From Paenibacillus turicensis (GTDB lineage Bacteria; Bacillota; Bacilli; Paenibacillales; Paenibacillaceae), in assembly GCF_017873435.1 (NCBI RefSeq), contig NZ_JAGGKG010000003.1, forward strand, positions 62,001 through 126,000: a stretch of 64,000 nucleotides of DNA. The letters are read 5' to 3'. The notes under the pieces were generated by a model, which was not told where the DNA came from, did no database searches, and worked only from the letters and a program-made list of their open reading frames with translations. The position numbers were made by a program, and so were the translations under genes. The stretch's first letter is position 1; each line of letters begins with the position of its first letter. This document shows positions 16,564 through 26,076 of the stretch, in pieces.

Positions 16564-16592
16564 TTGATGTGAATGACTGCAACTGCTATAAT
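16564..16592 (+). promoter_or_regulatory. Sigma-A promoter of lepA
   Basis: TTGATG (16564-16569), a 17-base spacer and TATAAT (16587-16592), with an extended -10 TG at 16584-16585, lie 42 bases before the lepA start. Confidence 0.75.
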
Positions 16593-16633
16593 GAATTGAT
16601 TGTACTTCTTATGATTTTTGGTGGGGGTAAGGA

Positions 16634-18448
16634 ATGACTGATATTAGAGCAAGACAAGAAAAAATTCGTAATTTTTGTATCATCGCACATATAGATCATG
16701 GTAAATCAACATTAGCAGACCGTATTTTGGAATATACCGGCGCGTTAACGTCACGTGAAATGCAGGAACAGGTCCTCGATCACATGGACTTGGAGCGTGA
16801 ACGCGGAATTACGATCAAGCTACAGGCGGTTCGCTTGACTTACCGTGCAGATGATGGTGAAGAGTATTTACTTAATTTAATTGATACCCCAGGGCATGTC
16901 GATTTTACGTATGAGGTTTCAAGAAGCTTAGCTGCTTGTGAAGGTGCTTTGCTTGTTGTAGATGCGGCACAAGGGATTGAGGCGCAAACATTAGCTAACG
17001 TCTATTTGGCGCTAGATAATGATCTTGAAATTTTGCCTGTCATTAATAAAATTGACTTACCCAGTGCGGACCCTGATCGTGTAAAACAAGAAATTGAAGA
17101 TGTCATTGGCCTAGATACCAGTGATGCTGTCCATGCTTCTGCAAAAGCAGGAATTGGCATTAAGGAAATTTTGGAGCAAGTGGTGAAGCAAGTCCCAGCA
17201 CCTACAGGTGATCCGGACAAGCCGCTTAAAGCACTTATTTTTGACTCGCATTATGACCCGTATAAGGGGGTTATCGTGTACGTTCGTGTTATTGACGGAA
17301 AAATAAAAGCAGGCTCTAAAATCAAAATGATGGCAACAAACAAAACGTTTGAGGTCATAGAGGTAGGGGCATTTAAACCTCGGATGACAATTGTCGATGA
17401 GCTTAATATTGGTGATGTAGGCTTTATCGTTGCGGGGATTAAAACTGTCGGTGATACGCGTGTCGGGGATACAGTTACAGACGCTAAAAACCCTACACCT
17501 GAGGCATTACCGGGTTATCGTAAAATTAATCCAATGGTGTATTGTGGACTCTACCCAATTGAGTCCTCTGACTACAATGATTTACGTGAAGCGCTTGAAA
17601 AGCTTCAATTAAATGATGCCTCTCTTAGCTTCGAACCTGAAACCTCAAGTGCACTTGGTTTTGGTTTCCGTTGCGGTTTCCTTGGACTATTGCATATGGA
17701 CGTTATTCAAGAGCGGATTGAGCGTGAATTTAATATTCCATTGATTACTACTGCGCCAAGCGTTATTTATCATGTTACCTTAACAAATGGGGAAATGATT
17801 GTCATCGACAACCCTTCAAACTACCCTGAGGTTGGAAAGATTGACTTTGTTGAGGAGCCATTTGTGAAGGCAGCGATTATTGTACCAAACGATTATGTAG
17901 GAACAGTGATGGAGTTGTGCCAAAATAAACGTGGTGAGTTTGTAAACATGGAATATTTAGATACAACTCGTGTTACGATTACGTATCAAATTCCATTGTC
18001 TGAAATCGTATATGATTTCTTTGATCAGCTGAAGTCCGGAACAAAGGGCTATGCTTCATTTGACTATGAGCTATCTGGCTACAGACGTTCCAACTTAGTG
18101 AAAATGGACATCTTGCTTAATAGTGAGCAGGTTGATGCGTTGTCCTTTATCGTCCATAAGGATCGTGCTTATCAACGTGGACGCGTCATTTGTGAGAAGC
18201 TACGTGAGTTGATCCCACGTCAAATGTTTGAGGTTCCAATTCAAGCCTCTGTGGGCACAAAGGTTGTTGCGCGTGAAACGGTTAAAGCGATGCGTAAAAA
18301 CGTACTTGCTAAATGTTATGGCGGTGACATTTCACGTAAACGTAAGCTATTAGAGAAGCAAAAGGAAGGTAAAAAACGGATGAAGCAGGTCGGCAGTGTA
18401 GAAGTTCCTCAGGAAGCATTTATGGCTGTGCTGAAGCTGGACGAGTAG
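16634..18448 (+). CDS. lepA: Elongation factor 4 (LepA), ribosomal back-translocase GTPase
   Basis: Translational GTPase of 604 residues, the usual length. The P-loop is [16 protein letters not shown] near residue 17, switch I shows [13 protein letters not shown], and G3/G4 motifs are DTPGHVDF and [16 protein letters not shown]-like domains III and V follow, then the LepA-specific C-terminal domain with [13 protein letters not shown] and [18 protein letters not shown]. It acts at the membrane and ribosome under ionic stress. In B. subtilis lepA directly follows yqxA; here 13 kb of sugar genes intervene, and it has its own promoter and terminator. Confidence 0.97.
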   Translation: MTDIRARQEKIRNFCIIAHIDHGKSTLADRILEYTGALTSREMQEQVLDHMDLERERGITIKLQAVRLTYRADDGEEYLLNLIDTPGHVDFTYEVSRSLAACEGALLVVDAAQGIEAQTLANVYLALDNDLEILPVINKIDLPSADPDRVKQEIEDVIGLDTSDAVHASAKAGIGIKEILEQVVKQVPAPTGDPDKPLKALIFDSHYDPYKGVIVYVRVIDGKIKAGSKIKMMATNKTFEVIEVGAFKPRMTIVDELNIGDVGFIVAGIKTVGDTRVGDTVTDAKNPTPEALPGYRKINPMVYCGLYPIESSDYNDLREALEKLQLNDASLSFEPETSSALGFGFRCGFLGLLHMDVIQERIEREFNIPLITTAPSVIYHVTLTNGEMIVIDNPSNYPEVGKIDFVEEPFVKAAIIVPNDYVGTVMELCQNKRGEFVNMEYLDTTRVTITYQIPLSEIVYDFFDQLKSGTKGYASFDYELSGYRRSNLVKMDILLNSEQVDALSFIVHKDRAYQRGRVICEKLRELIPRQMFEVPIQASVGTKVVARETVKAMRKNVLAKCYGGDISRKRKLLEKQKEGKKRMKQVGSVEVPQEAFMAVLKLDE

Positions 18449-18481
18449 CTTTAATCCTAACTCAATTTTTTATAATTCTAG

Positions 18482-18538
18482 ATCCCTACTTGTTATGCTC
18501 ATTTTTTATGAAATGGACATAGCAGGTGGGGATTTTTT
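18482..18538 (+). terminator. Intrinsic terminator after lepA
   Basis: ATCCCTACTTGTTATG (18482-18497) pairs with CATAGCAGGTGGGGAT (18518-18533-region) through 16 pairs including G-U wobbles, followed by a T tract. Confidence 0.82.
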
Positions 18539-18705
18539 AATTTTTTGAAAAGTTACGCCTTTCCCTATCATTTTTTTAGAATTATATATAGTTTGAAGCT
18601 AGTATTAACTGCAATGAATAGAATAGTATATTTAATAAGTACAACAGGATAGATACATGTATATTAAAATCAAAATTTATGCAATTACTCTTATTTAATA
18701 TTTTA

Positions 18706-18719
18706 TGTAAGCGTTTTAG
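18706..18719 (+). promoter_or_regulatory. Candidate catabolite-responsive (cre) site before the GH95 gene
   Basis: TGTAAGCGTTTTAG matches the CcpA consensus TGWAANCGNTNWCA at 12 of 14 positions and ends 20 bases before the GH95 start codon, close to the ribosome binding site. The remainder of the 290-base gap after lepA contains only the terminator and AT-rich sequence. Confidence 0.45.
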
Positions 18720-18739
18720 TAGAACGGAGGTATTCATAG

Positions 18740-21070
18740 ATGAAGCTTTGGTACGACAAACCTGCAGGAGCTTGGAACGAAGCCTTGCCACTTGGTAATG
18801 GAAAGTTAGGCGCCATGGTGTATGGCAGTGTCAATGTTGAGCAGGTTCAACTGAATGAGGATAGTGTGTGGTATGGAGGCCCAAGAGATCGAAACAATCC
18901 AGATACACTGACGCATTTGCCACAAATCCGTGACATGATTTTTAACGGGCAAATTAAAGAAGCCGAAAAGCTAGCTGCTTTTGCATTAACAGGTGTGCCA
19001 GAAGGACAACGTCATTATGAAACGTTAGGCAATTTATTTCTCTTTTTTGATGAAGAAGGAGAGGCGGAAAACTACCATAGAGCGCTTGATTTAGAGACAG
19101 CAACAGTAACCAGCTCATTTACTAAAAATGGGGTGACATATCATCGTGAAGCTTTTACAAGCTTTCCTGCTGGGGTATTTGTTTTACATTTAACTGCCGA
19201 TCAATCCGGATGCTTATCTTTTCATACCCAACTTGCTAGAGGCAATTCAATCTGGAATCGTGATCCCTTTTCAAAATATACGTTTAAATATCAGGTTGGC
19301 TTTAATGCCTATGTGGATGAAAATAGAGCATTGTCACAGGACAGTGTATATATGAAGGGAAGATGTGGTGGGGAGGACGCGGTTTCCTTTGCAAGTGCGA
19401 TGAAAATAAAGGTAACAGGTGGAACTGTACAAACGATTGGAAACTCGATTATCGTCGAAGGTGCAGATGAGGCAACTATTTATTTAGCGGCGGCTACGAC
19501 GTATAGAGAATCTGATCCTTTAGGTTATGCCGTAAAAGTAATAGAGCATGCAGCTTTACAAGCTTATGATGAGCTGAAAAGGGAGCATATCGCAGATTAT
19601 CAAGCTTTGTTTCAGCGTGTACAGTTTAAGCTAGGGACTTGTGGAAATAGTGAAGATGGTCGAAATGATCGAAACGATCTGGATCTGAATCAGTTACCAA
19701 CAGATGCTCGTTTGGAACGTGTGCGAGCAGGAGAACGTGATGATGGTCTCATTCCATTATATTTTCAATATGGACGTTATTTGATGATTGCAGGGAGTCG
19801 TCCTGGTTCTTTGCCATTAACACTACAAGGCATCTGGAATCAAGATATGTTACCTGTGTGGGATAGCAAATATACGATTAATATCAACACACAAATGAAC
19901 TATTGGCCTAGTGAAGCATGTAATCTAGCGGATTGCCATCTACCTTTATTTGATTTAATAGAAACAATGCGTGAGCCTGGAAGAGTAACAGCTAACAAAA
20001 TGTATGGGTGCAACGGCTTTATGGCACATCATAATACAGATATATGGGGAGATACAGCGACACAGGATGTATGTCTAAGCTCTAGCATCTGGGTAATGGG
20101 GGCGGCATGGCTTTGTCTACATTTATGGGAGCATTATGAATATAGTCGGGATTTGGAGTTTTTAGCTCGTGCCTATGAGACGATGAAGGAAGCGGCCATT
20201 TTCCTTTCTGAATATCTGATCGAGGATCACGAAGGAAGATTGGTCATTTGCCCCACGATTTCTCCTGAAAATGAATATGTGTTACCTAATGGAAATGTTG
20301 GTGTATTGTGCTCAGGTGCATCAATGGATGCACAAATTGCTACAGCTTTATTTGAAAGCTGTATTGAAGCCGCAGAGGAGTTAAGCATCCAAGATGCATT
20401 TGTTTCTAAACTAAAGCAGCAGCTTCAAAAAATACCACAACCTCAAATTGGGCGTTATGGTCAAATTCAGGAGTGGGCGGATGATTATGAAGAGGTGGAC
20501 CAAGGCCACCGACACATCTCCCATTTATTTGCTTTACACCCTGGGAAGCAGATTACAATGAAGAAAACCCCTCAGTTAGCACAGGCTGCGCGTGTCACGT
20601 TAGAGCGGCGGTTACAGCATGGCGGTGGGCATACAGGGTGGAGTCGCGCATGGATCGCAAATATGTGGGTGCGTCTACAAGATGGACAACTTGCTTATGA
20701 AAATATTGTGGCTTTGTTAGGGCATTCCACCTTACCTAATCTTTTTTGTGATCATCCTCCTTTTCAGATTGATGGAAACTTTGGGGGAACCGCGGCCATT
20801 ACGGAAATGCTTATGCAAAGTCATGGAGGCGAAATTCATTTATTACCTGCGATTCCTTCTCATTGGACAGAGGGTAGTGCAAGTGGATTAAGGGCTAGAG
20901 GTGGTGTTGAGCTTAGCTTTAGCTGGAAGGATAGTAGACTTGAACAGGTAAGCATTAAAGCCTCTAAGACAAGCACAATTTGGATACGCTGTGGGCAAGA
21001 TGCTGCTCAATTGCAGGTGGTCTCAGGTGAAACCTATGAATTAAATCATTATTTAGAGCTGATAAAGTAA
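18740..21070 (+). CDS. GH95 glycoside hydrolase (alpha-L-fucosidase/galactosidase type)
   Basis: Inverting exo-glycosidase expected to release alpha-1,2-linked L-fucose or L-galactose. The 776 residues lack a signal peptide, so the enzyme is intracellular. The N-terminal domain opens KLWYDKPAGAWNEALPLGNG and QLNEDSVWYGGPRDRNNPD, a hallmark of GH95. The catalytic (alpha/alpha)6 barrel shows INTQMNYWPSEACNLADCHL, FMAHHNTDIWGDTA, ISPENEYVLPNG, EWADDYEEVDQGHRHISHLF and GGGHTGWSRAWIANMW. The C-terminal region FQIDGNFGGTAAITEMLMQS is also typical. CGGAGGT precedes the ATG. It is flanked by the lepA terminator and its own terminator, so it is a one-gene insertion between lepA and hemW, possibly under CcpA. 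Confidence 0.9.
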   Translation: MKLWYDKPAGAWNEALPLGNGKLGAMVYGSVNVEQVQLNEDSVWYGGPRDRNNPDTLTHLPQIRDMIFNGQIKEAEKLAAFALTGVPEGQRHYETLGNLFLFFDEEGEAENYHRALDLETATVTSSFTKNGVTYHREAFTSFPAGVFVLHLTADQSGCLSFHTQLARGNSIWNRDPFSKYTFKYQVGFNAYVDENRALSQDSVYMKGRCGGEDAVSFASAMKIKVTGGTVQTIGNSIIVEGADEATIYLAAATTYRESDPLGYAVKVIEHAALQAYDELKREHIADYQALFQRVQFKLGTCGNSEDGRNDRNDLDLNQLPTDARLERVRAGERDDGLIPLYFQYGRYLMIAGSRPGSLPLTLQGIWNQDMLPVWDSKYTININTQMNYWPSEACNLADCHLPLFDLIETMREPGRVTANKMYGCNGFMAHHNTDIWGDTATQDVCLSSSIWVMGAAWLCLHLWEHYEYSRDLEFLARAYETMKEAAIFLSEYLIEDHEGRLVICPTISPENEYVLPNGNVGVLCSGASMDAQIATALFESCIEAAEELSIQDAFVSKLKQQLQKIPQPQIGRYGQIQEWADDYEEVDQGHRHISHLFALHPGKQITMKKTPQLAQAARVTLERRLQHGGGHTGWSRAWIANMWVRLQDGQLAYENIVALLGHSTLPNLFCDHPPFQIDGNFGGTAAITEMLMQSHGGEIHLLPAIPSHWTEGSASGLRARGGVELSFSWKDSRLEQVSIKASKTSTIWIRCGQDAAQLQVVSGETYELNHYLELIK

Positions 21071-21087
21071 ACTGTTGCTTGTTGAAT

Positions 21088-21133
21088 CGACCTTTTGCCT
21101 AATGATATTGATTTCATTTTAGGTTAAAGGTCG
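21088..21133 (+). terminator. Terminator-like hairpin after GH95
   Basis: CGACCTTTTGCCTAA (21088-21102) pairs with TTAGGTTAAAGGTCG (21119-21133) at 13 of 15 positions. The T run is weak. Confidence 0.6.
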
Positions 21134-21138
21134 CTTTG

Positions 21139-21167
21139 TTGACGACATCTATTAAATCCATTATGCT
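21139..21167 (+). promoter_or_regulatory. Sigma-A promoter of hemW
   Basis: TTGACG (21139-21144), 17 bases, TATGCT (21162-21167). It begins six bases after the GH95 terminator, so hemW has its own promoter. Confidence 0.6.
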
Positions 21168-21228
21168 AATCAAGTCTTTACACAGTTATATAGACAATCA
21201 AATTAAAGACAAGATTGGAGGCATAGCC

Positions 21229-22467
21229 ATGGATAATACAATTCACCTGCAAAGTGAAAAGCAACAAATTACAACAGAAACAAATCGTCATGACTCGCAA
21301 TACACATCGGCTGCGCCTAATGCAGTTTATATACACATTCCTTTTTGTACAAATAAATGCTTCTATTGCGATTTTAATTCCTATGTGCTGAAGGATCAGC
21401 CTGTAATGGATTATTTACGTGCTTTAGATCGTGAAATGGAATTAACGGTTGCTCAGAATCCTCCTGAGCGAATTGATAGCATCTTTGTTGGTGGAGGTAC
21501 GCCAACGGTGCTTAATCCTGAAGAAATGGACTTTTTCCTTACGTCTGTGCGTAAGCATTTTTCTCCATGGGCAAAGGATATGGAGTTTTCGATGGAGGCA
21601 AACCCAGGAACAACGGATTTAGAGAAGCTAAAGGTCATGAAGGCGGGCGGAGTTAATCGCGTTAGCTTTGGTGTACAAGCCTTTCAAAATAAATTATTAT
21701 CGGATATTGGCCGAATTCATAATACAGATGATGTGTATCGTAGTCTTGATAACGCACATAAGGCAGGGTTAACTAATCTTTCGATTGATTTGATGTTTGG
21801 TTTACCTAGGCAGACGGTTGAAATGTTAGATGAAAGCATTACGAAGGCACTTGAGCTGGATTTACCCCATTATTCGATTTACAGCTTAAAGGTGGAGGAA
21901 AACACCCTTTTCCATACGTTATATAATAAAAATCAACTGCCTCTCCCTGCCGAGGAAGATGAGCTTAAAATGTATTTGCTGCTGATGGAACGGATGCAGG
22001 CGGCAGGCAGAATGCAATATGAAATTAGTAATTTCGCGAAGCCAGGTAAAGAAAGTCGTCATAACATTACGTATTGGCGCAATGAGGATTATTATGGCTT
22101 AGGTGCTGGCGCACATGGTTATGTAGGTAGACAGCGGCATATTAACGTGAAGGGAGTTAACCCTTATGTGAAGGCATGTGCTGAGGGTTTGCCACGTATG
22201 CAGCAATTTGAGGTTTCACAAAACGAAGCGATGGAGGACTTTGTAATGGTTGGTTTACGTATGCTTAAAGGGATGCGTAATGACGACTTTAGAAAGCAGT
22301 TTGGTCATTCGTTAGAGGACATATTTGAGGCTCCCTTACGTAAGATGCTCAATTTGGGACTCATTCAGCAGCATGAGGATCAAGGTGGCTATCAGCTAAG
22401 CCCAAAAGGGATATTATTTGGAAATGAAGTCTTTGCCGAATTTATTGGGATTTTAACAGAAGAGTAG
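21229..22467 (+). CDS. hemW: HemW, radical SAM heme chaperone
   Basis: HemN-like radical SAM protein that binds heme and delivers it to membrane cytochromes. The 412-residue product has the cluster motif HIPFCTNKCFYCDFNSY (three Cys, CX3CX2C), IDSIFVGGGTPTVLNPEEM, FSMEANPGTTDLEKL, VNRVSFGVQAFQ and NISNF-like EISNFAKPGKESRHNITYWR, followed by the HemW C-terminal winged-helix region (GLRMLKGM). An upstream extension to 21136 is open, but TTGGAGG at 21215-21221 supports the ATG at 21229. The N-terminal 30 residues before the radical SAM core are longer and more polar than usual. Conserved neighbours lepA and hrcA support HemW over coproporphyrinogen dehydrogenase. Confidence 0.93.
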   Translation: MDNTIHLQSEKQQITTETNRHDSQYTSAAPNAVYIHIPFCTNKCFYCDFNSYVLKDQPVMDYLRALDREMELTVAQNPPERIDSIFVGGGTPTVLNPEEMDFFLTSVRKHFSPWAKDMEFSMEANPGTTDLEKLKVMKAGGVNRVSFGVQAFQNKLLSDIGRIHNTDDVYRSLDNAHKAGLTNLSIDLMFGLPRQTVEMLDESITKALELDLPHYSIYSLKVEENTLFHTLYNKNQLPLPAEEDELKMYLLLMERMQAAGRMQYEISNFAKPGKESRHNITYWRNEDYYGLGAGAHGYVGRQRHINVKGVNPYVKACAEGLPRMQQFEVSQNEAMEDFVMVGLRMLKGMRNDDFRKQFGHSLEDIFEAPLRKMLNLGLIQQHEDQGGYQLSPKGILFGNEVFAEFIGILTEE

Positions 22468-22501
22468 AAGAGTAATGGAACATTAAAAGATTAAGATTTA
22501 T

Positions 22502-22541
22502 AGGCTGTATGCTTCTGTAAAGGGAGCAACAGCCTTTTTTG
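22502..22541 (+). terminator. Intrinsic terminator after hemW
   Basis: AGGCTGTATGCTT pairs with GAGCAACAGCCT (one bulge), followed by six T. Confidence 0.8.
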
Positions 22542-22556
22542 TTGTTGATATAAACT

Positions 22557-22676
22557 TTAGTTCCGTTCATTTCTAAATTTTTCTGCACGCTTTAAATAAG
22601 CAACAATAAGTGGATGCGGATGTTCAGGTGTGGAGCTTAATTGAGGCTGAAAAAGTGTGGCAACACCTGACCTCCT
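22557..22676 (-). pseudogene. C-terminal remnant of a CTP-synthase-C-terminal-like (class I amidotransferase fold) gene
   Basis: The minus strand is open for 39 codons and ends in TAA at 22559-22557. It reads GVATLFQPQLSSTPEHPHPL, then IVAYLKRAEKFRNERN. This resembles the C-terminal end of proteins annotated as CTP synthase C-terminal region-related proteins (conserved TLFQPQ and HPLI). No start codon with a ribosome binding site and no upstream glutaminase-like sequence is present: the frame meets TGA just upstream, immediately next to the stop codon of the MocR gene. It looks like the tail of a gene whose front was lost when the MocR/EamA segment arrived, or by deletion. Confidence 0.55.
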
Positions 22677-22687
22677 TCACTTCAATT

Positions 22688-24019
22688 TTATAATTCTTTC
22701 ATGATCGTTTTAATTCCTTTTTTAATATCCTCCGAAGCTACTCGGGACACGTTCAATTTCAAATAATGCTCGGGCTGAGTACGTCCAATATAATGGGAGT
22801 CCATCATATCAATAATAATATTGTGTTTCTTTAAACGGGTACGTAATTCACCTATAGACACATTAGGTGCCAAGGTTAAGCAACTATGGATACAAGGGAT
22901 CGATGGAGCAACATATTTTATTTTGTCCTCTACAAATGAATTACAGGAGCGTAATTCACGATGCAACACTTGACTTCTTTCCTGATATTGCCCAACTATT
23001 TTTCCAATATGACTCTCGAACATTCCACTTTTTAAATAAATTTCAAGTGCACCTTGAGATAACATCGAGCTGTCAATATCATGCACTAGCTTGTAACGCT
23101 GGAAGGCATCGATAAGAGCGTTAGGGATAACCGCCGTTCCAATTCGCAAGCCCGGAAAAATAACTTTTGAATAGCTTTTTAAATAAATGACATGCTCATG
23201 TTCATCATAAGTATATAAAGGATCATTTTTACCTGTATCTAGGTCTGCTAAATAATCATCCTCCACGATATAAACATCATATTTATGGGCTAATGCTAAA
23301 ATATCCAGCTTTTGCGCCTTTGTAAAGGAAGAACCAAGTGGATTATGAAAACGTGGCATCGTATAAAAAAATTTGATCTCCCCTGTGCTAAATAGAGCTT
23401 CTAGTTGCCCCATATCAATCCCTGCTGCTGTACGCTGAATCGTGCGATAAGGTAGACCACTTGCTTCAATATATTGAATAAATAAATGATAACTTGGCTG
23501 CTCCAGCAAAATAAATGATTTTTCATTTGGAAAAGGTAAGGTGGATAAAAGCGCTAGTGCTTGCTGTACCCCTGACATAACAAAAATATTGCGTGCATTC
23601 GTAAACACTTGATATTCCATTAGTAATTTACGCATAACTTCAATTAAAGCAGGAAGCCCTTGTGATGTCCCATAAGTAAATAAATCTTCTCGGTAAATAT
23701 CAATGGCTTTATTAATGCAATGTCTGAAATCCTCGTAAGGAAAAATAGATGGATCGGGGGATGAGGCAGAAAAATCGATCAAGCTTCCGGGTAAATTACA
23801 AAAAGGAGAAGGAGATTTAACAACGTAATAGCCGCTTTTTGGAACGGAATAAATGACGTGGCGACGCTCCAATTCCATTAGTGCACGTATAATCGTATTT
23901 TTTGTATAGGGATATAGTTCGGTTAGCTGACGGATAGAGGGCAAACGTTGTCCATCTTTATAAGGTGTAGTCTGGATTAACTGCTCTAATTGCTGCATGA
24001 GGGCTACATATTTTAGCAT
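22688..24019 (-). CDS. MocR-type regulator (GntR helix-turn-helix fused to aminotransferase domain)
   Basis: PLP-dependent transcription factor of 443 residues. Residues about 10-70 form a GntR winged helix (DGQRLPSIRQLTELYPYTKN followed by RALMELERRHVIYSV). The rest is a class I aminotransferase fold with FVMSGVQQALALLS, YTMPRFHNPLGSSFT, IVEDDYLADLD and the PLP-lysine region YLKSYSKVIFPGLRIG. The start is ATG 24019 behind AAAGGA; the longer frame to 24049 lacks a binding site. It is divergent from an EamA transporter gene 198 bases away, a common MocR-target arrangement, so it probably controls that exporter in response to an amino compound. Confidence 0.9.
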   Translation of the reverse strand: MLKYVALMQQLEQLIQTTPYKDGQRLPSIRQLTELYPYTKNTIIRALMELERRHVIYSVPKSGYYVVKSPSPFCNLPGSLIDFSASSPDPSIFPYEDFRHCINKAIDIYREDLFTYGTSQGLPALIEVMRKLLMEYQVFTNARNIFVMSGVQQALALLSTLPFPNEKSFILLEQPSYHLFIQYIEASGLPYRTIQRTAAGIDMGQLEALFSTGEIKFFYTMPRFHNPLGSSFTKAQKLDILALAHKYDVYIVEDDYLADLDTGKNDPLYTYDEHEHVIYLKSYSKVIFPGLRIGTAVIPNALIDAFQRYKLVHDIDSSMLSQGALEIYLKSGMFESHIGKIVGQYQERSQVLHRELRSCNSFVEDKIKYVAPSIPCIHSCLTLAPNVSIGELRTRLKKHNIIIDMMDSHYIGRTQPEHYLKLNVSRVASEDIKKGIKTIMKEL

Positions 24020-24217
24020 AAGCTTGAGATCCTTTCGTGAGTTTGGCAACCACTAATTTAAATAATGAGACATTTATAGTTAGGATTGCTAACCTTATTC
24101 TGTACGGGTACAGATTACTCTTTTCATGATTGTAGCACAAGGAGAGTTGGTTTACGATAAAGTTACATTCATCAGTATGAATTATAAGCTACATTGAATA
24201 AGAAGGGATGATCGTTT

Positions 24218-25141
24218 ATGACGAGACAAAATTATAAATCATATTTGGCCGCAATCTCTTATAGTTTCATTATTGGTTTTTCATTTTTATTTATCAAATT
24301 TACGTTAGTAAGTGCACACCCGCTAGATACGTTAGCACATCGGTTTACAGTTAGTATGGCTGCAGCAGTTTTAATCTTATTATTTTTTAAAAGAACGCGC
24401 TTCTCAGTAACGTGGAAACAAATTATGGCGATTTTGCCGTTAGCTATCCTTTATCCGTTGATGTTCTTTTTATTTCAGGTATTTGGATTGAATTTTAGCT
24501 CGACGACAGAAGCTGGCATTTTTCAAGCTATGATTCCGATCTTTACGATGTTTTTAGCCGCAGGTTTTTTAGGAGAACGTCCAAATCTTTATCGAAAAAT
24601 TGGAATTGGGTTATCGGTATGTGGGGTTATTTTAATTTTTGTGCTAAAGGGTGTAAACATCGGTTCAGCGAGTATGCTTGGTGGTGGGTTAATTTTAATA
24701 TCAGCTTTCTCCTCTGCTGGCTACAATGTTTTTGCGCGTAAGCTGGTACAAAATTATAACGTTTTTCAGATGACCTGTGTTATGTCGGCGATTGCCTTTA
24801 TATTTTTTAATGTATTTGCAGTAGGAAGACATATGGTGGTTGGTGACTTAAATCTATTTTTCCAACCATTTTTAGACTTGAAATTTACACTATCCATTTT
24901 ATATTTGGGTATTCTTTCTTCATTATGTACCTCCTTTTTATCCAACTATGCATTAATTGAGTTAGAGGCTTCACAAATGAGTTTGTTTGCCCATCTAGCT
25001 ACACTTATTACTTTAGCAGCCGGGGCGTTTATTTTAGGGGAGCCATTAAGCTACTACCACATTATTGGAGCATTATTGATTATAGGTGGATTAATATTTG
25101 CGAATTTGCAGGTGAAAAATAGTTCAACACAAAAATCGTAA
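24218..25141 (+). CDS. EamA/DMT-family transporter
   Basis: Inner-membrane drug/metabolite transporter of 307 residues with ten predicted hydrophobic helices in two EamA repeats. The first repeat contains FLFIKFTLVSAHPLDTLAHR and GLNFSSTTEAGIFQAMIPIF; the second begins near MLGGGLILISAFSSAGYNVF and contains YLGILSSLCTSFLSNYALIE and LGEPLSYYHIIGALLIIGG. Members export amino acids or small metabolites. The divergent MocR regulator suggests a substrate related to an amino acid or pyridoxal-linked compound. The ATG follows AAGAAGGGATG. Confidence 0.9.
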   Translation: MTRQNYKSYLAAISYSFIIGFSFLFIKFTLVSAHPLDTLAHRFTVSMAAAVLILLFFKRTRFSVTWKQIMAILPLAILYPLMFFLFQVFGLNFSSTTEAGIFQAMIPIFTMFLAAGFLGERPNLYRKIGIGLSVCGVILIFVLKGVNIGSASMLGGGLILISAFSSAGYNVFARKLVQNYNVFQMTCVMSAIAFIFFNVFAVGRHMVVGDLNLFFQPFLDLKFTLSILYLGILSSLCTSFLSNYALIELEASQMSLFAHLATLITLAAGAFILGEPLSYYHIIGALLIIGGLIFANLQVKNSSTQKS

Positions 25142-25225
25142 AAAAGCTGACATAAACCTCTTGCAAACTTATACACTATAATGTATATTTATTCGTATGA
25201 ATTTGCGTCTTGGGAGGAATGTGTG

Positions 25226-25699
25226 ATGAGTATACCTGCTGTAGTTGTATGTAGAAAGGCAAATCTAAATGATGTAGAGCCTTTATTTGTGATGATTGAT
25301 GATTATGCCAAGCGAGGTATTATGCTCCCAAGGTCACGTGAAGTGTTACAAAGACAAATTAATGAGTTTGTTGTTGCCGAAGTGGATGGAAAAGTAGTTG
25401 GTTGTGGTTCGTTATGCCAGTTAGGTGATGATCTCGTTGAAATTCGCTCCCTTGGTATTATGGAAGGTAATAAAGGACGTGGATTAGGTTCCATGATCGT
25501 AAACGAACTAACAGAGGAAGCACGTCGTAGGGGCTTATTAAAAATTATGGCGTTAACCTATGAGGTTTCCTTTTTCCTGAAAAATAATTTTGCTGTTGTA
25601 GATAAAGAAATTTTCCCTGAAAAAGTATGGACAGATTGCGTGTTTTGTCCAAAGCAACATGCCTGCGATGAAATTGCGGTGTACAAAGTATTAAACTGA
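25226..25699 (+). CDS. GNAT acetyltransferase, short N-acetylglutamate synthase type
   Basis: A 157-residue GNAT protein. EIRSLGIMEGNKGRGLGSMI is the acetyl-CoA-binding motif; it is followed by MALTYEVSFFLKNNF and the C-terminal VWTDCVFCPKQHACDEIAV. That cysteine-containing tail is like the short N-acetylglutamate synthases (Mycobacterium ArgA type), which start arginine synthesis from glutamate and acetyl-CoA. No arginine gene is adjacent, so the assignment rests on the motif. The ATG at 25226 has GGGAGGA correctly spaced; an upstream in-frame ATG at 25181 does not. Confidence 0.7.
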   Translation: MSIPAVVVCRKANLNDVEPLFVMIDDYAKRGIMLPRSREVLQRQINEFVVAEVDGKVVGCGSLCQLGDDLVEIRSLGIMEGNKGRGLGSMIVNELTEEARRRGLLKIMALTYEVSFFLKNNFAVVDKEIFPEKVWTDCVFCPKQHACDEIAVYKVLN

Positions 25700-25730
25700 C
25701 ATAAGTTAGAAAAATCAATTACTACCTTAA

Positions 25731-25756
25731 CTGACATGATTCAAAATGTCAGTTCA
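25731..25756 (+). terminator. Hairpin after the acetyltransferase gene
   Basis: Perfect 9-base arms AACTGACAT (25731-25739) and ATGTCAGTT (25748-25756). No good T run follows. The same AACTGAC/GTCAGTT arm sequence recurs in the hairpin just before hrcA. Confidence 0.45.
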
Positions 25757-25885
25757 ACATACTACACCTAAATTTAATATGGAATTGTGAATGAAATATT
25801 AAAATTGAATTGATTAAGGGAACGGAGAAAAATTTTAACTTTGAAAGTTGCACTTAATTTCTGCTTTAACTTCGGCAGGAATACT

Positions 25886-26015
25886 AAGCGAAGTGTAGAG
25901 GGATTGTGGATCAATGGAATGGTCGCATTTAAAAATTTATTTCTACCTTGAAGTATTTTGTTTAATATAGAAATTAATTTTTAACAGCGAGAGAAGCAAC
26001 CCTCTACATGAGCGA
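25886..26015 (-). repeat. Diverged dispersed repeat, copy G
   Basis: Arms TGTAGAGGGATTG (25894-25906) and CAACCCTCTACA (25999-26010) are complementary. AACAGCGAGAGAAGCAACCC matches copy A (AACAGCGAGTGAAGCAACCC), and the GCGAAG, AGAGGGATT, TGGAACG-like run matches copy H. It fills much of the 430 bases before hrcA. The rest of that gap is AT-rich with no gene that I can see. Confidence 0.6.
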
Positions 26016-26076
26016 CACGTAATTTTTCGTAGTTCCTTGCTCTTCAATTTTATTTCATCCACAATTGCCCTCGCCT

